Shown: positions 1 through 11,998 of the stretch, piece by piece
Numbering within the stretch: position 1 is the stretch's first letter
Layout of the letters: the number at the start of each line of letters is the position of its first letter
Origin: Monarcha castaneiventris obscurior
Lineage: Eukaryota; Chordata; Aves; Passeriformes; Monarchidae
Assembly: GCA_026261815.1 (NCBI GenBank)
Contig: JAMPIT010000539.1
Coordinates: forward strand, 4,108,501-4,172,500
Direction of reading: 5' to 3'
DNA length: 64,000 nt
Translations under genes and position numbers: made by a program
The notes under the pieces: model-generated
The model's input: the letters and a program-made list of their open reading frames with translations, nothing else
What the model was told of the DNA's origin: nothing
Database searches by the model: none

Positions 1-930
1 CTGCAGTTAGTGTCAGCATCAGTTACACCAGCTGAAGAGAGGCACATCCTCTTCAAATAGTGGCATTAGGGCACAAATACGGATATTTCTATCAAAATAG
101 TGGAATTAGGGCACAAACACGAACGTTTCTATCCACCTGCTATTTTCACCAGCATCAGATAAAGCAAGCTCAAATTAACACAAGATCCCTAATAACCTTG
201 TTGATATATTTTCTGTTATCTTGCTAAAATGAGGCACTTTCTTTTTCTGACCAGGGTATATACACCAGTGCAGTTTTGCATGTGTGGGAATCACAAGAAA
301 GCAAGTTCTGAATGACCAATTGAGGCTGCAGCCAGACAAAGACAGCACTGTCAACTTCAGACAACAAAGCCCAGTCCAGCACCAGTGGTTTCACACAAAG
401 TATCTTTGAAGCATGCTGCTTTCATACCACGGAGCTGGAAGGTTGAGTCTAAGGAAGGGCTCATGCGCTCACTCCTCAGCTGGTCCCGGAACCACACATA
501 AAGAACAGTGCACATCCTGAAAATAAAAGCCAGCTGCCACTTACTAGAGCTGCTAAAGAAGGTTAAAAAGTGTGTAAATAGAACTGCAGTTAAAAAGAGT
601 TTATAAAAACTGAGCATCCAGGAGAGGAAAAAACTGCCCAGGTAATCCTATCCAGTGACTGGCTAACCATTTCAGACTGAACTGAAAATAGGAAGAAGCA
701 CGGGTTCCTGTAAACAGAACCTCCACATTTTCTGTCAGTCTTCTCACAGAAAAACAATGAAGGAATTTGCCATAAAAATCTCAGATGGTGGCCCCAAGAA
801 CGTTAAGAATTGAAACAATTAATTCTTCAAGAGCAAACAGGCTGCTGTTAAGTCTCTGGGATTCATCAAAGGGATTACACTGAAAATCTCATTTTGAGAA
901 GTGTCATCCCAAATACCTCAGTCAGCCTGA
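1..930. other. Left flank without a supported gene
   Basis: Mixed AT-rich sequence. It holds a two-copy tandem duplication (55-134) and one isolated 44-base segment with perfect acceptor and donor contexts on the minus strand (473-516). No coding exon can be assigned to a known protein. In human the next gene in this direction would be TAF1, but no TAF1 exon is recognisable. Confidence 0.5.
55..134. repeat. Two-copy tandem repeat, period 40
   Basis: Two adjacent 40-base units start with aaatagtgg and share the attagggcacaaa and tttctatc blocks, differing at a few positions. Local duplication; no coding potential. Confidence 0.8.
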
Positions 931-948
931 GAAGGTAACTGTTAGAAC

Positions 949-954
949 TTTATT
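949..954 (-). terminator. Candidate poly(A) signal AATAAA for the RHOG-like mRNA
   Basis: AATAAA on the minus strand, about 780 bases past the stop codon, followed by G/T-containing sequence. A second AATAAA at 1467-1472 would give a 3' UTR of about 260 bases. Which is used cannot be decided from sequence. Confidence 0.4.
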
Positions 955-1732
955 CTCAGGGTGCAAAGTCTCTTTGGACAGTGAAATAAAATCTGAGTTT
1001 AGAAGATTAATGGAAGACTTGGATCTAAACTACTCTTCCACTTCTCCACCTCAAAACTATGAAAAGCACTCATTTGAGTGAGTCATCATTATTCTAAGTT
1101 CCTTACATAAGGAGAAATCAGCTCCTGCTTCTATTAATAAATCATTGCAGGTATTCCCTGGGTCTTGCTCATTGCATTAACCATGCCTTATGCTAACTCT
1201 TCATACAATCAATCACGGTTCACTATAAGGCGAATCTCACTAATATTTCAGGCATTTTTGCAAGTAAACAAATTGTTTTCAAGCTTTACATTGACAAAAC
1301 AACTGGACAGCCAGACTTCTGTTTGTAAAACAAATTCAATCAGTAAATAGAGGATGGGAAAAGCAGCAGCTACACTTAAAGCAAAGTTATCAGAATTTGT
1401 GCTTTTCAGCAAATCTAGTAACTGATGGCTATCTAGTAAAGAAGTGGCTTCAAAGATGTCTCCTCTTTTATTTTCCTCCACTAAAATAATCAAGTGATCC
1501 CTGGAGAAGCTGGAGACTGAAACTTTAGAAATAAAGTAGGTATTTAACCTCTCAGTTGGAAAAAAAAACCTTTTCTGTTTCAGTTTCCCTGAAGCAGTAA
1601 GACTGCAAGAATATTCATTGTATAAACCATTTCTGCTTAGAGCTGTTAGTGCAAGATGCAAATCTTCAATTTAACTCGTTAAAAAGCCCTCCAAGATTCT
1701 AATCAACTTCCAACATCCATCACCCAAGGCAA

Positions 1733-2308
1733 CTACAGTAAGACACATCTTCTTGTGTTCTTCTTTGTCACAGGATACAGAACTGCACGGACAGCTTCAG
1801 CAAACACCTCCCGAACACCCTCCTGATTCAATGCCGAGCACTCCAAATATTTGACTGCTCCAATTTGTTTAGCCAGTGAAGTTCCCTGCTGCGGGGTAGT
1901 GGGAGCCAAGCTCTGCTCTTTCAACTTTTTAACCGTTTCCAGGTCATTTCTCAAGTCTCTCTTCGTGCCCACTAAAAGGATGGGGACATTTGGACAGTGG
2001 TGAGAAACCTCAGGGTGCCATTTGTGCCTCACATTTGCATAGGAAGAGGGGCTGCCAATGGAGAAACAGATGATGAAGACGTTAGTTTGGGGATAGGAGA
2101 GCGTGCGCAGGCGGTCGTACTCCTCCTGGCCCGCAGTGTCCCAGAGATTCAGGCTGACTGTCCGGCCATCCACAGTCATCTGGGCACTGTAGTTGTCAAA
2201 CACAGTAGGGATGTACTCTTCTGGGAAGGCATTGGTGGTGTAGCTGATGAGGAGACAAGTTTTTCCCACCGCGCCATCTCCGACGACCACGCACTTTATA
2301 GTCTGCAT
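1733..2308 (-). CDS. RHOG-like: RhoG-like small GTPase, single coding exon
   Basis: This is a 191-residue Rho-family GTPase, full length for the family. Seen: P-loop GDGAVGKT at 10-17, switch I threonine at 35 in the TVFDNYSA stretch, DTAGQE at 57-62, base-recognition TKRD at 115-118, a Rho insert around 122-134, CSAL at 157-160, and a C-terminal CAAX box CVLL preceded by Lys/Arg. CAAX boxes ending in Leu are normally geranylgeranylated, so membrane attachment is expected. Sequence resembles RhoG most closely (HKWHPEV block, TPQQG block). RhoG cycles GDP/GTP and signals through ELMO/DOCK to Rac and actin; this is family knowledge. The whole CDS lies in one exon whose acceptor (ttgtgcag) is 21 bases upstream of the ATG, matching the RHOG plan of a noncoding first exon. 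The tail differs from mammalian RHOG, and the locus is next to ITGB1BP2, so it may be a separate RHOG paralogue retained outside mammals. Confidence 0.93.
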   Translation of the reverse strand: MQTIKCVVVGDGAVGKTCLLISYTTNAFPEEYIPTVFDNYSAQMTVDGRTVSLNLWDTAGQEEYDRLRTLSYPQTNVFIICFSIGSPSSYANVRHKWHPEVSHHCPNVPILLVGTKRDLRNDLETVKKLKEQSLAPTTPQQGTSLAKQIGAVKYLECSALNQEGVREVFAEAVRAVLYPVTKKNTRRCVLL

Positions 2309-2329
2309 CCTTCACCCACAAACAGAGTC
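2309..2329 (-). other. RHOG-like: 5'-UTR part of RHOG-like coding exon with splice acceptor
   Basis: A polypyrimidine-rich intron end followed by AG (minus strand, bases 2331-2330) places the exon start at 2329. The 21-base leader carries no upstream ATG. The acceptor implies a spliced noncoding leader exon upstream, for which 10765 in the CpG island is the best donor. Confidence 0.75.
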
Positions 2330-3494
2330 CTGCACAAAGCAAGAAGAGAGGGGTTAGGCAAAGCACACTCAGTGGTGGTCATTTTTAAAGAGAAGCTTTA
2401 GCAAGTGTTTTTAATATAGCTGACCATTTCTTATCACATTCAGTGTCTCAGCCATTCTGAAGAGCTCGGGGCTAGAAAGACAATAGTGAAATGGAGATGC
2501 AATGAGTTGAGAGCTAAGTGACAATTGGCTGCATTCCAGCCATGTAAGTACAAATTAGCCAAATTCCCACAGTCTTGCCTTACTGCCAGGCTGTTTCCCA
2601 CAGGCAAAAGGACAAGTCCTTAGAGGCACCTGCAAGTGGAAAGGGATTGTGACCCAGTAACAAGATACTCTGTGGTTTGTAGGTTCACACATCCACCTCT
2701 GTCCACACGCACACACACTCCAACACTCACACTTGTCTACACAGTCCACTGCTCAAACAGTTTACCACAAAGAAAGGTCCAAAAGTTATAAATAAAATCG
2801 AGACATTAATTTCTGGGCTGCACTGCTACTGTTTACAATAATAATTCATATTACAATAATACACTCAGATCAATCAGTCCTGAACAAACTGCATTATTTA
2901 GAGGACACCAGATAAAAGGTTCAGAAAGTAGCATGTTCAAGAAAAGCTGTTCTTTGAAATATAACTTGCCATAGGAACCCAGATTAGAATCCATAAAGAA
3001 TTTTTCTAAAGAAGCCAAGAACAGATTACTCTCACTAATCACTGACAGAACAAGCAGGACTTAATAGGCTTGAGCTACTTGGTGTCCTCTAAATAATGAG
3101 CACGAGAAAAATACATGCCCTAAAAGATCAGCAGTCAAACAGCTTTCCTGAGGAATTGTTATGCAGGAGATACTTGATGCTTAGAGGTTTTCATATTCCT
3201 TTCCTGATATGTGAAGAATAGGTTTGACAATCAAACTGATACAGTCTAAAACACGTTAAATTTTAAACTGTCATCACATGAACAGCAAGAATTTTGAAAA
3301 TAGCATGGAACTAACTACAAGCAGTCATTTGTTGTACATTTCTTGTGTGCTGGAGCTTCCACTGCTAGCCTGAACAAGAAGGAACTTGCATCTGCCTTCT
3401 CACCCAAATGCCTTTGAGGTACTATCAGTAATCCTCAACTTGCAACCAGCAGAAAATACCTGCTTCAAACAGAAGAGAATAGTGGGAAGAACTT

Positions 3495-3776
3495 TTTAGC
3501 AGGGACTGTTGCAATAAAACATGGGGTAATGGCTTTAAACTAGGAAAAGATTGATTTAGATTAGATATAAGGTAGAAGTTATTTACAGTGAGGGTGGAGA
3601 AACACTGGCACAGGTTGCCCAGAGAAACTGTGGCTGCCCCATCCCTGGAAACATTCAAGGCCAGGCTGGATGAGGCCCTGAGCAACCTGATCTTGTTGAA
3701 TATGTCCCTGCTCACTGAAGGGTGGGTGGTTGAACCAGATGACTTTCAAAGGTTCCTTCCAACCTACACTATTTTG
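3495..3776 (+). mobile_element. CR1 LINE 3'-end fragment
   Basis: Matches the familiar CR1 3' region: an untranslated stretch (ggtaatggctttaaac, gattagatataagg), then the gagggtgg / cactggcacaggttgccca / catccctgga / caaggccaggctggatga blocks and a cttccaacc terminus. Sense on the plus strand, so antisense to the RHOG-like transcript. 5'-truncated and diverged; no open frame of note. Confidence 0.92.
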
Positions 3777-6570
3777 GTTGCATATTCCAGAAAGATCTCA
3801 GCTCCAACACCATCAAAGTAGCAAAGGGAATATAGGAAAATGAGCAACTTCCTCTTCAAGACCATCCAAACAAATCAACAATTCATTCCCATTTAAGTCT
3901 CAGCTTTGCCCTTTTAGTCAAAGTCTTTATCTGTATCCACATTCTCACTGGGAGCACACATGATTCTTCTGAACTAAGTGAAAATAGGCTACCTGGAGCT
4001 TTGGCACGAAGCTGCAACAGGCAACTGGAGTGACACTGACTGGTCACTAGGACACACAGTCCCTAAGGAAGTACCAATGTATGTACACAGACACTACAGA
4101 AACCCCAGTGGCTGCACATGGTGGGAATGAATCACCTCATGCTGCTATTTGCTGCCAAAGCCTGGCTGGACTGCAGCACATAGGGCAGGTTTTAAAGCCC
4201 ATTCCTGCACTTACATCAAACCCCTGAAGTACCAGAACAAGCTGTGCCAGAAACCTTAGTGGTGACCAACACCACTGCTTCCAGAGCAAAGGTTTTTTCC
4301 CAAATGAACTATCTGTGCAACAGATAATTCATTTTGATCAGACAGTAACAAGTGACATCAGAGAGATGGCAGAACTAAGTCAGCAACAAAAGCCTCATGA
4401 AGAACGAGATACACAAAGCCTTTTACATGCCCAACTCCTAGTTTCTAAAATAAACAAATTGCAAACAGATCTCTCTTTAAAACCCAAACAAGCTCCTCCA
4501 AGGACTTACACCTCTTAAATCTCTATGCACTTCTGTCCAGAGCTCTGCACAGAATGACAGGGTGTCCCCAAACTGCACCCCAGCCTGCACATGACTGGCA
4601 CTGGCTGGAAGGTCATCACACCAGCACTGTCAGGCAACACAGGCAGCTTCCTAAATGGATAAACTCCAAAGCCACGTGTATTCTGGACCATCCCCAGCTA
4701 ACACAACCTGATTCAAAATGTCTAATGAAACTGTGTTACTCAAAGATTACTTTGTTGGGGGTTTTATTTAGGAGGTCATTACAGCTTTCAGTTTGGAAAT
4801 CGGTAATAAAGTAACAAAAAAAAAGCCTGAAACTGAATGCTCTTTTCACAGCACTAATACCTTGAATTACCTCACTAAAGCTCGGATTTTAGAAGAGCAA
4901 CATTTGCAATGGGAAATAACTCCATGCAAAGCTGCCAAAGCATTGGGCAAAGTATTAACTACACAAACACAACTAAAGAGCTTGTAGGCTTTTAAGTATG
5001 ATTCTCTGAAGGGCCCCTTTAAAGGAGGTTGTCTGAGCTGAAAGGAATCGTGTGTGGCATATGCAATACAGAAACACAAACACACACCAGGATACGCATT
5101 ATTTGTATTGAAACACAAAATTTAGATAAACTACCAAAAAATAAAGAGCAGAAAGAAGCTACCTGGCTCCAGAAAACTGTCTTGTGAGCAAGGGTAGTTT
5201 GGTTAAAGATTTATATATGGAAGACAAAGAGTTTTTTAATTTAAGTCACAACCAAGCAAACTAATATTACCGTCATCAGGTCTTTTCTATGAAATCCATG
5301 TACTGCTTTCTTTATAATGTATGAAGTCTCTATTTAGTTTTTCTTGTAAACAATTTGCCTGGCAATAAAACTCTCATAAGATAGTAAAAAGCTGAGGTTC
5401 AAATTTGCATGGAAAATTCTTCTTATTTCTAAAGCACTCATGAAGTTGGCACTGCATGCTATCTAAATATAAATATATATTGAAAAAAAACCCCATAGTC
5501 CAAAAACAAAATTACCAACAAACACTACCAAGAGTAGGAAAATTGGTTTAGGGTTTTTTGGGGTTTTTTTGGTGACCTCCAAAAGAATTTTTGGGGAAGC
5601 TTTAGAAATAAAAACTCCACATATGACAAGTAATAAGAACTGAAAAAGAGAAAAATACAGATTAACATGTCAACACATCAAAAAAAAAAAAAAAAAAACC
5701 ACCAATCCAGAAACAGAAAGCTGGGCACAAGCTTCAAAGCCAAGTTGAAAGGTTATGCAGCAAGAGAAACAAGTGAACGGAAAATCCAAAGTAGTGCGAG
5801 GTAATCCAGGTTGCTTAGTCCTGTCAGAGAAAGGACTTTTAGTACAGCTGAGGTGCTAGCAGTTACAGCAGAATGGGAATAATTTTCAAATAAAAAAATA
5901 ATTTTTTTTAAAAAGCAACCAAAAAAAAAAACAAAAGCCAAAAAAACCCCCAAAAAACCTCACCAAATCACCCCACACAGAAGTGTTGTGCAAAAAATAT
6001 GTAGATAAGAGTTATTTCTATCTTGTCCATCAATCACTTTGAATTAGAAAACTGGCATTCCCTGCTGGGGTAAGTTTCCTTCTCAGAAGATGCTGCTAAG
6101 TCTGACTTCACTGCCTGCACACCTGGCACTTCCTCTGGAATGTGCAAGATTTCAATCAACATGTCAAGACATCATCTGAAGAGCTGCTCCTGTTCTGACC
6201 TAATTAAGCATTTTCTGGTGTCATTAACATGGACAGTTCTCTCTCCTGACGAACATTTGTTGGGGAAATTCACTACTTGGAACACTCACACAGAGTAACT
6301 TCATGTTGCATCAAAATTTTTTTGTGGGAGAGAAACAACTCCGAGATCTTCCCTTTGATACTCCTGAAGGGAAGTTCCCTGTCTGCTGAGAGAAGGGAGA
6401 ATACAGTGACAGAAAACAGGAACCTGAATTCTTCTGTAGCTTTCTAGATTGATGCTTTTTATACTTCCTGCACTTCTGAAAACTCTTTGCAGAACTACTT
6501 CTTAGCAGGATATGCCTCTGTCTTTGCTCTCTTAACATCAGATGCCTCTTTGTTAGGTGGATTTTAACTT

Positions 6571-6610
6571 CGATATCACTCTTTGATATGATCAAAGATA
6601 TCAAAGTGAT
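6571..6610. repeat. Imperfect 40-bp palindrome
   Basis: The left half (cgatatcactctttgatatg) is nearly the reverse complement of the right half (atcaaagatatcaaagtgat), with a one-base bulge. It could extrude a hairpin or be the remnant of a small inverted-repeat element; no target-site duplication is evident. Confidence 0.7.
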
Positions 6611-8690
6611 AACTTTGAACTCACTCTCACCAAGTTTGTCAGGTCTTCCATATCTCTATTCACAGTTTAGACAGGGGCCCATTTTAGCCAAAATTGAGCA
6701 GAAAATTCTCTAGGAGTTCAGCTGAAATCAGCTGGACTGAGCTGTGTCATTCTGCTCAGCCATCACATTTCATCAAGCCCTCCCTGTTTTGGAGAACCAG
6801 ATCCTGCTTTACCAGGGGCAGGCAGAAGTTAAGAAACCTAAACGATTTAATTGCTCATCTTTCAGTAACAAAAACTAGATCAGAGACGATTCACTCCGTC
6901 TGCCTGAAGTCAGGCAGGAACTTTCAACAAAGAACCGGGTGGATTGGGCAGTTCTAAATATATCACACCATCCTCACCCATGCAAAGGACTTAATTCACA
7001 TGTGCAGCTTACCCACCAGGCCTAGCAGGGAAGAGAAAGGGGCTCTCAGCAATTTAATCAAGACTCTGTTACTATCCCACAACAGCTCAGCTTACTCGCC
7101 ATTGTTTTAGGCAAGTGCCAAAGGAGTGGAGAAGTGCCAGGCTTTCAGAATGCGTGCCAAGAAAGAGCAGAAAAAGTTAAATAGGAGACCTCATCCCTCA
7201 TATCCTTCAGCAAAGAATGACCTACTTGGACTTCTCAGTGCCTCTCAAAGTTTTCACATCACTCTCTGTCCTGCCATTTACCTGCAAGAGAAACAAAACT
7301 GCAAGTCTGAGTGGCAGCAGAGGGGGGAAAAAATCCACAAGGGCAGGCAGATTTCAGCAGCAAAGAACTGGGAACTGTGCAGTCCACCACCCGAGCTCCA
7401 AATGAACAACAGAACTGAGGAAGCTCGCTCTCTCCAGAGCTCTTTGCCTCTAAATTCAGCTCCCAAGCACATAATGGGAGTGCAATTCTCACTGGTTGTT
7501 CCTTCAGTGCCAATGCTAGAAAGCCTTTCATGCCTTTTGACGCAAAAAGTTGTTTCTAGGAAATAAAAGAAACCCCTCAAAACCTTTCAAATGATATTTT
7601 TAAAACCTCTACCTCTGCCAAATTAGGCTGAAATTGGTTTATTGATTTAAAGATTATTTTTTTCACGGATGAAACACACATAAGCAATATTTCTTAGGAA
7701 ACTACAGTGAAAATAAAGTCTTCTGCATGAGGTATTTGGGCAGCTCAACCACACAAACCTCTTTCTACAGGCACTCATGCTCCAAATTTTATAGGAGAGT
7801 AGTGATATTAGTGACCAAACATCAAAGACCTTAAATTCTATGAATCTAAGATATTGAATGAATAATTAATATTTCCAAAGGGCATTAGCTCATGAAACAG
7901 ATGCACATCTGATGAAACAACACTCTGTACAAGGTGCAGCTGCACAGCCCACAGGAACTAAAACCCAAGATTTCAGTAGATATCCAAATCTCCAGTGTGT
8001 GAATGTGACACATACCCTGCCATAACCAAAAGCTGCAGAGTATTAAACTTGGATTTTCCTCTTGCAACCACATGCAGAGGCATGGATTCATCAAGACAGG
8101 GACCCTCCACCGTTTTTTTGAACACAAGTGAACCTCTGATGGTGAACACAGTAAAGGTGTAAGAACAGGAGCCAGGGCTGCAGGGTCCTGTACCCACACC
8201 CACCTCACCTCCTGGGTGACACAAGCAACTTGCACAGGTCCTGGGGGTCACAGTCAGCTCATGAAAAGTTAATAACCATGTCCTTCCCACCTTCCATAGA
8301 TTCTGACAAGGCCTTAGTCACTACTGTTGGCTAAAAGAAACAAACAGTACCTCAGACATAAGGTTTTGTGGAGAGGCGTGTTAAGCACGTTGCAGGGTGA
8401 ATGATAAATCCAGTTTAAGCATCCTTGATTCCTATTTGGGGTAAAAAGAAAAAAAAAAAACCTGTTAGTATGTCTTCCTATCATCTTTTGTCACCTGGCA
8501 TGTGCTGGCACTCTCAGTTGTAACAAAGCCACTGTTGTATCTGAAGGGCAACATTACACCAGGAAAATCTAAGCTTCTTTCCATGAGAAAAAAAAAGCCC
8601 CTCCACACTTTTCATTGGATTGCACTTCTCTGATTCCTCCTCCTCCACCCCCAAATTTCACTCAGGAGGGAAGGTGGGGGGGGATTTAAT

Positions 8691-8859
8691 AAGAAATAAA
8701 AACACAAACAAGAACAAACAAAGAAAAAAACAAATGAAACCAAACCAAAACTGAAACAAAATCAAACAAAAACCCCCAAATGAAAACAGAAAACCCCAAA
8801 ACACAGAAACCAAACCAAACTAACAAACAAACAAAACCCCAAACAAAAACAAACAGAAA
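8691..8859. repeat. A/C-rich low-complexity tract
   Basis: About 170 bases built from variants of CAAA, CAAAA and ACCCCAAA, with only a handful of T residues after 8700. On the transcribed sense of the RHOG-like gene it reads as U/G-rich. Similar tracts are common in avian introns. Confidence 0.85.
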
Positions 8860-10764
8860 TGCACTTGCTCAATCAATACCAGTTTTTTCAAAAGTATCTT
8901 TAAAAAGGGTTTTGGTATGACTAAGACAGGAGTTAATGCGTGCACTCAGTGTGTATTTTATCATGGCTTGTGCACTACAATACTGCAACAATTGCCAAGT
9001 CTCATTTGCATCAAGTATTGCAATTCTAAAATGTGAGCAAAATGTGAGCAGAGTTAGGAGTCTCTCAGCAGTTCGTCAGATTTACACACACAGGCAGGTA
9101 AAGTAAAAAAATATTCCCTGTGAAGGTATGAATCTTTCCATGACACCAGATCATGTGAAAATACTTCGGACCCCAAAAGAATCGCAGCCTCAGCACGTAA
9201 GCAAATCAAACCACACATCCAGTTTCCTCCTACTAATTGCAAACTGCATATTTTATTGTTTTTCCAGGATCTATGTAAAGTTCCTTCTATGAAAAATATT
9301 TAAAAGCTTTTTAAAACGGAAATACTAACCTAAAACGTCAAATATGTCTCATAATTTTTAAGCTCCATGTAGAAAAACTGCTGTGCTGGTGAACAGTGGC
9401 AAACTGGCTCCAAAGTATGCCTTCGAGTGATGTATTTTACATCTTACAAGGAAGAGAACGTGAGCTTTTTAAAAATCAAAAAATAAGCTTGGGGCAAAGA
9501 GCTAATGATGCTGCCACAAGAACTACTGCACCCCAACCCAGGACACGTTGTGAGAGTAAGGTACGCATAAAGAAGGTTTAAATTAAAGCATTTAAATCTT
9601 TTTTATAACTCGGGGTAATTACGGTGGGAATCACAGGTGCTTATAAAGAGTAAACAGATACCGATTACTCACTGGTTCTTGGAAAAACGAAAAAAAAAAA
9701 AAAAAACCCCAGAAAACAACACAGGGGAAAAAAACAGAGAGAAGTTCAGAACAAATAAAAAGCAGCATTGCTTCTCGGGATTTGAGGTTAAGCAGGAACT
9801 CAGTGCAGGTTGTTATAAAACCGAAAGGCACTCCAGAAGAGAACCATTGAGCTGATGAAGGGGAGCTCCGCGGCAGCTGCTAAATGAGACAATACCTGGG
9901 ACTCTTGGCATCCCTCAGAGTGTTTTAGGTCACCACCTCGCACTACTCCTCCTGAGACAGCACTTTGCCAGTTTTTAGAGAGTAAATCCAACCTTCCTAT
10001 CCTTACGTATCTCTCACTTCCAGCAGTGAAACAAGAGACCTTCGCAAAGGCTATCTCGTCCTGTGCCAGCTTTTTATGACACTCGCTGGGAGCAGAGGTC
10101 GCCTCAATTTTGTCGCGGTGCCCCTGATAGGGATTAGCATCAGCCTGGCGTTAGAACAGCCCGGCCCAACCTTGGCACACTGCGGAAGCGGGGAAAGCGC
10201 GACCTGCCCTGCCACGGGGCCGTTCCCGCTTCCCGCACATCCCCGGAGCACAGAAAGGCTCGTTCCAAACCCTTCCCCAGCACCTCCGGACGAGCACATT
10301 CACCTCCGCACACACCTCCCACGGCAGAAGCCGGGGCGCGCATCCCAATTCCCACAGCGCTGTGGACGCGGCGGAGCCAGCACGCCACGCGGCTGCGGCC
10401 GAGGAGCCGCCGGTACTGCCGAGTACCGCCGGTACTGCCCTTCCGTGCCCCGGGGCCGGCGGGACAGGTGCCGCAACAGCCTCCCCCGGGATGGCACCCG
10501 CGCCGCCCGGGCCGGCAGAGGCCGCGGGCCGCGCCCCGCTGTCAGCGCGGGTGGCGGCGCCGGGCGCGGAGGATGTTCCGGCACCGCCGGGCGGGAGCAC
10601 ACGCGGCCAAGCGCGGGGCCCAACGGGGCCGCCGCTCCCCCGCCGCCCGCCGGGCCCGCCGCTTCCCCGCCGCCCGCCCCGCGGGCTCCCCGGGCCCCGC
10701 CGCTCCCCCGCCCGCCCCCGCGCCCCGGAGCGCCCGCCCCGCCGCCCGCCCCGCCCCGGCTCAC

Positions 10765-11040
10765 CTCCGCGCGGCCCCCGCCGCGCCGCCGCCGCGCTCC
10801 CCGCGCGCCCGCGGACCCTCGACCCGGCCGGCCGCGCCCCGCGCCCGCGCCCGCCGCCGCCCGCCGCGCGCACGCGCCCTGCGCGCCGCCGCCGCGCCCG
10901 GAGGAGCCGCCAGGGGGCGCCGCCGCGGGCCGTGAGGGGCGGGAGGAGCGCGGGGAGCGGCGGGCGCGGCCCCGGCCCCGACCGGACCGGGGAGGAGCGG
11001 AGCGGAGCATCGGGGCATCCCCTCGGCCCGGCCCCGATGC
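10765..11040 (-). other. RHOG-like: Probable noncoding first exon of the RHOG-like gene
   Basis: On the minus strand a strong donor (exon end GGAG, intron GTGAGC) sits at 10765/10764 in the core of a CpG island. No other good minus-strand donor is seen in the island, and the RHOG-like coding exon needs an upstream leader exon, so this pairing is the simplest model. The intron would be 8.4 kb. The 5' limit is not visible (no TATA); 11040 is only an approximate transcription start. Confidence 0.5.
10907..10921 (+). promoter_or_regulatory. CTCF-like motif
   Basis: The 15 bases match the general CTCF core CCASYAGRKGGCRSY at all but one position (G for A at the third base). It lies about 140 bases upstream (transcriptionally) of the proposed leader-exon donor. 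Motif match only; occupancy unknown. Confidence 0.45.
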
Positions 11041-11099
11041 TCCGATGCAGCCCCGCCATCCGCCCCGCTGCCCGGCGCCGGCAGCAAGGTCTTGCAGAT

Positions 11100-11980
11100 G
11101 CTAAATTCGTTATTTTGTAATTACGCGTTGTCCGAATATAACTTGAGCGAAGGGGTTTGGTCCGGTTTTGCGTGATTTCTCAGTTGATTCAATATCCATG
11201 AGCAGCAACATGCACGCGTGTCTCTGTGCACAGCCGCAACCATCACACGCATCCTTAATAAGGACAATACATCCTTAATAAAGATAATGCTAGGAGAAGG
11301 AAAGAACGGCAAAACCGAGCGACTGCTTTTGCTTTCTCTACACAAGACTGTGCGATTAAGCGGCTCTGTGGCAGAAGATGGGTGGGTTTTTCGCACGGGT
11401 GCATGCTCCGGTCCATGGCGTGCGCCGCCCTCCGCCCCCGTTCCCGGCGCTGTGCCGCGGTACAAAGCGCAGCGCCCGCGGAGATCCCCCGCCTCCGCAG
11501 CCTCCGCAGCCTCCTCCTCGCTCTCGGAATCGCCGCTGCTCCCCCGAGCGGTCTCACGCCTATGAGGGGCTTTGCAGGGCACGCCACGGCCCCGCTGGAA
11601 CTGCCGGCGGCGGTGACATTCCCGTGTCGGCAGTCACCATCTCCCGACAAAGAGCCGCAGGGCCCGGCTGCCCCAGCGCCGGGCGAGGGAGAGGGTCAGA
11701 GCTTACACTCAGCTCAGCCCGCGGCTCAGCACCCTCAGAAGGGGCAGGCAGGGCTGTGCCCTCCCTCAGAAATGCCAGGGTCAGGCTGTGCCCACCCTCA
11801 GAAATGCCAGGGTCAGGCACGGTGCCGGGCTCTGAACACCCGGCCCACAGGGACACCGAAGGTGCAGGCACGGGGACTCCTCCTCTTGTCCTGCCCCAGC
11901 CGGGCACAGGAGAGGAAGTGGCAGAAGGCAGGGTTTGGCCCGCTGATGTTTCTCAAGCGCCCGTCACGGATTGCAGAGGA
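11100..11980. other. Intergenic interval between RHOG-like promoter and ITGB1BP2 3' end
   Basis: About 0.9 kb, mixed composition, with a second smaller CpG-rich patch around 11400-11650 that could belong to the RHOG-like promoter. The reading frames here (up to 249 codons) overlap on several frames and show no family similarity. No exon supported. Confidence 0.5.
11752..11815. repeat. Two-copy tandem repeat, period 32
   Basis: Two adjacent 32-base units (ggctgtgccc ... ccagggtca) differ by one base (t/a after the gtgccc block). A related partial ccctcagaa block precedes them. Lies between the RHOG-like island and the ITGB1BP2 3' end. Confidence 0.85.
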
Positions 11981-11998
11981 CAACCTTTGCTCTGGGTG

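Larger units (their letters stand above)
2330..10764 (-). other. Long 5'-UTR intron of the RHOG-like gene
   Basis: About 8.4 kb with no exon that I can support. Contents seen: a CR1 copy (3495-3776), a 40-bp imperfect palindrome (6571-6610), and A-rich tracts near 5678-5700 and 5917-5990 and (A/C)-rich sequence at 8691-8859. Otherwise it is AT-rich unique sequence. The extent depends on the leader exon at 10765 being the right partner. Confidence 0.5.
10150..11090. promoter_or_regulatory. CpG island, RHOG-like promoter
   Basis: Extremely GC- and CpG-rich block, in places almost only G and C, flanked by AT-rich intron on the left and mixed sequence on the right. It holds the only strong minus-strand donor of the area (10765/10764) and a CTCF-like motif (10907-10921). 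The many overlapping long reading frames on both strands (up to 342 codons) are products of base composition and show no protein-like sequence. Confidence 0.8.

Noticed and set aside
10076..11104. 342-codon plus-strand and 302-codon minus-strand frames
   Set aside because: Overlap each other in a CpG island; low-complexity Arg/Pro/Ala translations, no homology or splice-consistent structure.
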